Shown here piece after piece: positions 59,679 to 64,000 of a stretch of 64,000 nucleotides of DNA; positions within the stretch are counted from its first letter, which is position 1; every line of letters starts with the position of its first letter. The position numbers and the translations under genes are program-made. The notes under the pieces were generated by a model. That model searched no databases. It worked only from the letters and a program-made list of their open reading frames with translations, and was not told the DNA's origin. This DNA comes from Pseudobdellovibrionaceae bacterium. GTDB lineage: Bacteria; Bdellovibrionota; Bdellovibrionia; Bdellovibrionales; Bdellovibrionaceae. The DNA lies in assembly GCA_021731025.1 (NCBI GenBank), contig JAKFYD010000005.1, positions 45,240-109,239 on the forward strand, written 5' to 3'.

Positions 59679-60959
59679 ATGAAAAAATTCATTATGCTTT
59701 TCGTTACCCTTGTCTCCTTCAAGGCCGCTAGCCAAACTCTGCTGATGTCTCTCGGACAAAGTGAAAAAATATTTTCCTCTTCTGGCTCTTTATGGATTGA
59801 AGATAAAAAAATTCTTAAAGGTGAATCATCTTCAGGAGGGTGGCAGCTGACTGGACTGCGGGAAGGCAGCACCTATGTGCATGCCGGAAATAAACTTTAC
59901 CGCGCCCACGTCATTCATCCGGGCAAACGAGCCACTTGGGAAAAGCTGAATAAAGAATTGGAAAACTTTATTGGCCTCCAAGCTGAAGTTAGCGAAGGTG
60001 ATATTCTGATTCGTGGACGACTTTACCGTTGGCAAGATTGGTTGAACTTCTCGGAATTTTTTAGAAATCAAAATATTGCCTATGTCTTAGAGGCCGACCT
60101 TTCCGATGAAATTAAAATTAAAGCTCAAAATTATTTTGAAGAAAAAATGCAAAGAGCTGGCTTGGCCCCTATGAAAATTAATTTCTCTCGTCCTTTGCAA
60201 CTTAAATTGTCCGAATCTCAAGAGGACTTTAGCAAATATCAAAAAATTTTACAGCCCTTCGGATTTTCAGTCGTCAAAGATAAAACCTCCATCGAAATGC
60301 TTCCTGTTGTTAAACTCGAAATGACCATTGTTGAAATTAATAAAAATATAAAGCAAAAATTTGGATTTTCTTGGCCCTCTAATTTTTCAGCGCAATTGTA
60401 TCCCCAGTTCAATTGGAATTCATTTTCGGCTGAACTCGATTTGCTTGAACAAAACGGTCAAGCGAAAATTTTAGCTAGTCCCAATCTTCTGTGTCGAAGT
60501 GGTCAAGAAGCCAACTTTGTTGTGGGCGGCGAATTCCCTATTAAAATAACTTCCCGGAATTCAAAACAAGTGGTTTGGAAAAATTATGGAATTTCCTTAA
60601 AGTTCAAACCCCGTGCAGATTCTTCAGGTAGGATGAGCATTTCCCTTGAAAGTGAAGTCTCTTCTATTGACACCAGTCTTATGGTTGATGGAGTTCCCGC
60701 AATTAAGAATCATCGTGTGTCCAGTCACTTTGATCTGGTTAAATCAGAATTAGTGGCCTTGTCAGGACTCATTAAGGACGAGCAAGGACAGCACTCTGAA
60801 GGCTTACCTGGCTTGGCTAAACTTCCTGTCCTAGGGCCTCTTTTCGGAAGTCAGAATTTTTTAAATAACAAAACAGAACTGGTTATCTTCGTTCGCCCCA
60901 GCGTGCTTAAGGTCAACGAAGAAAAATCGCTTCAAGCCCATCAACACCTTTCACTTTAA
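59679..60959 (+). CDS. cpaC: Tad secretin CpaC/RcpA
   Basis: A 426-aa outer-membrane secretin with a signal peptide ending near KAASQ. An N-terminal pilus-secretin region (SLGQSEKIFSSSGSLWIED) is followed by a BON-like part. The secretin domain has AKILASPNLLCRSGQEANF, VVGGEFPIKI, GISLKFKPRAD, LSGLIKDEQGQHSEGLPGLA and PVLGPLFGSQNFLNNKTELV, the conserved gate and barrel motifs. It forms the pilus exit channel. It is followed after 10 bp by the TadA ATPase gene. Confidence 0.9.
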   Translation: MKKFIMLFVTLVSFKAASQTLLMSLGQSEKIFSSSGSLWIEDKKILKGESSSGGWQLTGLREGSTYVHAGNKLYRAHVIHPGKRATWEKLNKELENFIGLQAEVSEGDILIRGRLYRWQDWLNFSEFFRNQNIAYVLEADLSDEIKIKAQNYFEEKMQRAGLAPMKINFSRPLQLKLSESQEDFSKYQKILQPFGFSVVKDKTSIEMLPVVKLEMTIVEINKNIKQKFGFSWPSNFSAQLYPQFNWNSFSAELDLLEQNGQAKILASPNLLCRSGQEANFVVGGEFPIKITSRNSKQVVWKNYGISLKFKPRADSSGRMSISLESEVSSIDTSLMVDGVPAIKNHRVSSHFDLVKSELVALSGLIKDEQGQHSEGLPGLAKLPVLGPLFGSQNFLNNKTELVIFVRPSVLKVNEEKSLQAHQHLSL

Positions 60960-60969
60960 GGAATAATTC

Positions 60970-62103
60970 ATGTCTCCAAAACTTTTCGAAATCTCATCAA
61001 AGATCCAAAGTAAAATCGATGAAATCAACACGCGAGAACCATCAAATTCTCGCCCGGCAGATGGCTCTGATTCTATCGAACAAATCGTAAAAAGCTTCAC
61101 TGCAGAGTTGTCGGCACCAGATCAAGCCCGGATTTCCAATGAATTTTTTAGTTTTGGTCCACTGGAAGATTTGCTCTTGGACGAAGAGATCACCGAAATT
61201 CTTGTTAATTCAAGCAAGGATATTCATTTCGAAAAAAAAGGAAGAATAGAAAAGTTAAATGATGGCTTTTTTTCGAAAATCACATACCGAAATTGTGTTC
61301 ATCGCATTCTAGAAGAAACTCAATCCATCCTTTCCTTAGAAAAACCCTTTTGCGACATAAAGTATAAAGACTTCCGCATCAGCTTGGTTGATGAAAGCGT
61401 CACTCAATCCGAAACCTTAATTACTTTTCGTCGTCACCCTAAAAGAAAGTGGACCATTGATCTTCTCGAGCAGAATCGATGGTGCAGTTCGGCCGAAAGA
61501 CGTTTGTTGGAAATGATAGTTCAAACCAAAAAAAACTTTCTTGTGGTTGGAACAACAGGCGCTGGAAAAACATCAGTGATCAATGCGCTGCTGGACATCA
61601 CTGAACAAAACGAGCGCAGTCTCATTATTGAAGATACGGAAGAGATCCAACTGCCAAACCCGCTCAGTTTCAGACTTTTAACCCGCGAAGAAACCCAGCA
61701 TGGACTTTCTGCCATCGATCAAAGTCAGTTGGTTAAAAGAGCTTTGCGATTGCGACCAGATCGCATCGTCATGGGAGAAATTCGTCATCATGAAGCCAAA
61801 GATTTTTTGATGGCTTTATCGACAGGACATAAAGGAAGCTTTGGAACTTTGCATGCTCAGGATGCACACCAAGCTTTGTTGAGATTAGAGATGCTCATTC
61901 AAATGGGAGCTCCCCATTGGAAACTTTCGGCGATTCGCCGTCTGATCAGTTTGAGTCTGGAACTGGTCATTGTTGCGGAAAGAACTCCGTTGGGAGAAAG
62001 AAAACTCGAGGGAATTTATACGATCAATTCCCTCGAAGAAAATGGTTTTTTGATTGAGAAATTAGGAACAGACCGGATTCCCCTAAGTTTCATTGGGGCT
62101 TGA
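60970..62103 (+). CDS. tadA: TadA/CpaF-family pilus assembly ATPase
   Basis: Cytoplasmic ATPase powering Flp pilus assembly, 377 aa. PLEDLLLDEEITEILVN is the typical N-terminal motif. VVGTTGAGKTS is Walker A (194-202), with the Asp box in IIEDTEEIQ. DRIVMGEIRHHEAKD is the Walker B region, followed by the His box in GSFGTLHAQDA. It is complete. Genes for the platform proteins TadB/TadC, TadZ and the prepilin peptidase are not in this window. The 3' end overlaps the convergent small gene by 21 bp. Confidence 0.93.
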   Translation: MSPKLFEISSKIQSKIDEINTREPSNSRPADGSDSIEQIVKSFTAELSAPDQARISNEFFSFGPLEDLLLDEEITEILVNSSKDIHFEKKGRIEKLNDGFFSKITYRNCVHRILEETQSILSLEKPFCDIKYKDFRISLVDESVTQSETLITFRRHPKRKWTIDLLEQNRWCSSAERRLLEMIVQTKKNFLVVGTTGAGKTSVINALLDITEQNERSLIIEDTEEIQLPNPLSFRLLTREETQHGLSAIDQSQLVKRALRLRPDRIVMGEIRHHEAKDFLMALSTGHKGSFGTLHAQDAHQALLRLEMLIQMGAPHWKLSAIRRLISLSLELVIVAERTPLGERKLEGIYTINSLEENGFLIEKLGTDRIPLSFIGA

Positions 62104-62475
62104 TTTTTGTTCTGTCGCAATTTCGTTTTCATTAACGCGTGCATTCACTTGCTCAGATAAACTTTCATCGCTATCGCGAGCTAAAGTTTTTATCTTTGGA
62201 TCAAAGAATTTTTTAGAAAGTTCTTCAATCACCTGGGCTTTCCCCATTTGTCCCTTAGAATTATAAGTTGTTTGTGCAACTTGATTTTCAAGACCTTCTT
62301 TCGACTCGGACTGAGAGAAAGAAACTTTCTCGAGAGGGTCTGGCATCATGGCTTGGGTCACTCGACCAACAGGTCGTCCCCAAGTCGGTGCTCCAGGACG
62401 AACCGGCTGAGAGTTTGAAACATCTACCGCTTTGGTCCTGCGATTTGCTGGAATAATTCCACTGATCTTTTCCAT
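62083..62475 (-). CDS. hydrophilic protein of unknown function
   Basis: A 130-aa soluble, probably largely disordered protein. The ATG at 62475 is chosen because AGGAGGTGGGA directly precedes it; the frame runs to 62532. The N-terminus (MEKISGIIPANRRTKAVDVS) and a Pro/Arg/Gly segment (RPGAPTWGRPVGR) look conserved-type motifs, while the rest is rich in Gln, Ser, Glu and Lys. No domain recognised. A strong ribosome-binding site argues that it is expressed. It converges with tadA and precedes aspS on the same strand (94 bp from the aspS stop). Confidence 0.75.
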   Translation of the reverse strand: MEKISGIIPANRRTKAVDVSNSQPVRPGAPTWGRPVGRVTQAMMPDPLEKVSFSQSESKEGLENQVAQTTYNSKGQMGKAQVIEELSKKFFDPKIKTLARDSDESLSEQVNARVNENEIATEQKSSPNET

Positions 62476-62569
62476 TCCCACCTCCTGTGTGACGAATTGA
62501 TCTGTGGAACTTGTCGGTCGAAACTGTCTCAACTTGATATAAACTGGTGAAAACTAGTCTATGGTCAGC

Positions 62570-64000
62570 TTAAGAGCCCTTAGACTTTGAATCCTCAATG
62601 AATTTTTCTGCCTGTGGACTTAAACGAACCCCCACCTCAACCAGCTGATCCCGATGAACTTCACTGGGGCAATCCGACATCAAGCAAGTGGCTTTCGCCG
62701 TTTTTGGAAAGGCAATGACTTCCCGAATGGCATCGGTTTCTGAAAGAAGCATCACCAGACGATCCATACCCCAAGCAATTCCACCGTGAGGAGGAGTTCC
62801 ATACTTTAAAGCTTCCAGGAAAAATCCAAATTTATGTTGAGCTTCTTCTTCCGACATACCTAATAGACGGAACATCGCTTGTTGAATTTCATTGCGGTAA
62901 ATTCGAATACTGCCGCCGCCAATCTCGTAGCCATTGCACACCAGATCGTAAGCTTTAGCCAACATTGAGCCGTAGGCTTTTTCGTTATTAGTTACCAAAT
63001 CACTGAAGAATTCATCCTTAGGAGAAGTAAACATATGATGTCGTGCGACCCAACGCTTTTCATCCGGTGAGTACTCGAGCAAGGGGAAATCCACCACCCA
63101 CAGAAAGTTGTACTTACTGTGATCGATTTGTTTTAATTCTTTACCCAAATGTAAACGCAAAGTCGAAAGAGCCGCGCAAGCTGTATCAAAATTATCAGCG
63201 ACGATCAGGGCGCAATCCCCTTTTTGAGCTCCACATTTTTCAAAAATCTTTTGCAACTTTTCGGGTGGGAAAAATTTCGAAACGGGAGACGAAAAGCTTC
63301 CATCAGCTTCGGACTTGATCCAAACCAAACCTTTTGCTCCAGCTTTTTTTGCTATGTCAGTTAACTTATCGAATTGCCCGCGAGAAAAAGTACCACCTTG
63401 AGGAACTGGGATACCACGAACGATTCCACCACGAGCAAGGGCATCGTCAAAAACTTTAAAACCTGAAGCGCTCACTTCACTGGCGATATCCTTAATCTCC
63501 ATACCGAAGCGAGTGTCAGGTTTATCAATTCCGTAGCGATCCATGGCCTCTTGATAGGTCATGCGCGGAATGCTTTGCACATCGATGCCTTTAACTTCTT
63601 TCCAGATTTTTTTAAGCATTTTTTCATTCAAATCAATAATGTCTTCGACGTCGATGAAAGACATTTCCATATCGATTTGGGAAAACTCAGGCTGGCGATC
63701 GGCGCGCAAGTCTTCATCACGGAAGCATCGGGCTATTTGGAAGTAACGATCATAGCCAGAGATCATCAGCAATTGTTTTAGGGTCTGTGGTGATTGGGGC
63801 AAAGCATAGAAGTGACCAGGATTAACTCGGGAAGGAACTAAATAATCTCGCGCCCCTTCTGGGGTGGATTTGGTTAAAATCGGAGTTTCCACTTCCAAGA
63901 ATCCTTCCTTATCTAAGAATTCTCGAATTGTCTGAATGATTCTGGAACGAATTTCAAATTTCTTTTTTACTTCCGGATTGAAAATCAAATCCAAATATCT
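62570..64000 (-). CDS. aspS: aspartyl-tRNA synthetase AspS (N-terminus beyond window)
   Basis: Class II synthetase charging tRNA-Asp. About 476 C-terminal residues are visible, and the reading frame continues past 64000 ([13 protein letters not shown] at the edge). The N-terminal OB-fold anticodon domain is therefore outside; a TTG at 63994 is not the true start. Motif 2 ([20 protein letters not shown]), [11 protein letters not shown], and motif 3 ([13 protein letters not shown]) are present. So is the bacterial GAD insertion domain ([20 protein letters not shown] region). Whether it also charges tRNA-Asn cannot be judged from this part. Confidence 0.95.
   Translation of the reverse strand, partial: RYLDLIFNPEVKKKFEIRSRIIQTIREFLDKEGFLEVETPILTKSTPEGARDYLVPSRVNPGHFYALPQSPQTLKQLLMISGYDRYFQIARCFRDEDLRADRQPEFSQIDMEMSFIDVEDIIDLNEKMLKKIWKEVKGIDVQSIPRMTYQEAMDRYGIDKPDTRFGMEIKDIASEVSASGFKVFDDALARGGIVRGIPVPQGGTFSRGQFDKLTDIAKKAGAKGLVWIKSEADGSFSSPVSKFFPPEKLQKIFEKCGAQKGDCALIVADNFDTACAALSTLRLHLGKELKQIDHSKYNFLWVVDFPLLEYSPDEKRWVARHHMFTSPKDEFFSDLVTNNEKAYGSMLAKAYDLVCNGYEIGGGSIRIYRNEIQQAMFRLLGMSEEEAQHKFGFFLEALKYGTPPHGGIAWGMDRLVMLLSETDAIREVIAFPKTAKATCLMSDCPSEVHRDQLVEVGVRLSPQAEKFIEDSKSKGS

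Overview
The window looks like chromosomal DNA of a Bdellovibrio-like Gram-negative bacterium (Bdellovibrionota). This is inferred from gene content and not from a database match. Supporting signs are a DAP-type MurE, many lipoproteins, an LPS heptose gene (rfaE2), a MotA/MotB pair, tandem chemoreceptors, a Tad/Flp pilus locus and several envelope coiled-coil or repeat proteins. Base composition is moderately AT-rich throughout, genes are tightly packed, and I see no rRNA, tRNA or CRISPR array.

Region 1 (1-18.5 kb) is a division and cell wall (dcw) cluster on the minus strand. In transcription order it reads rsmH, ftsL, ftsI, murE, murF, mraY, murD, a small lipoprotein, ftsW, murG and murC, and murC runs off the left edge. 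It is interrupted twice. A plus-strand serine esterase sits between ftsI and murE. A ~5 kb accessory block separates murF from mraY and holds a frameshifted secreted protein gene, an HNH endonuclease, two paralogous metzincin-like lipoproteins and a possible ADP-ribosyltransferase-fold protein.

Region 2 (18.5-33.5 kb) holds housekeeping and envelope genes. There is a zinc-ribbon membrane protein, nucleotide salvage and synthesis genes (upp-like, hpt, thyA, folA), a PilZ protein, and a secreted protein with perfectly periodic cysteines. These are followed by a TetR regulator, a DacB/lytic transglycosylase pair, an LspA fused to a HAMP-like module, an exonuclease fused to a WYL-like domain, a TorF-type porin, motAB and dsbD.

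Region 3 (33.6-51.3 kb) carries two paralogous chemoreceptors with near-identical signalling domains, rRNA modification genes (rluB-like, prmA, rsmE, rlmI-like) and rfaE2. It also has several coiled-coil or outer-membrane proteins of unknown role and a folD/Rieske/phytase-like/rlmI operon.

Region 4 (51.3-64 kb) starts with a histone H1-like basic protein. A split Tad locus follows: Flp pilin, three overlapping small pseudopilin-like genes and a CpaB-like gene at 52-54 kb, then a CpaC secretin and a TadA/CpaF ATPase at 59.7-62.1 kb. The two halves are separated by an amidohydrolase, a Gly/Met-rich repeat protein and a receiver-kinase. The window ends inside aspS.

The most unusual non-coding signal is a family of structured elements. 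Two copies (20963-21085 and 45548-45670) share a ~76-nt core in opposite orientations, but their flanking arms have unrelated sequences and are self-complementary within each copy. A third element (29665-29762) has the same layout with a different core. In two of the three, one arm is the coding end of the neighbouring gene. Separately, a 19-bp sequence containing a 17-bp palindrome occurs both inside the HNH gene and in an intergenic spacer.
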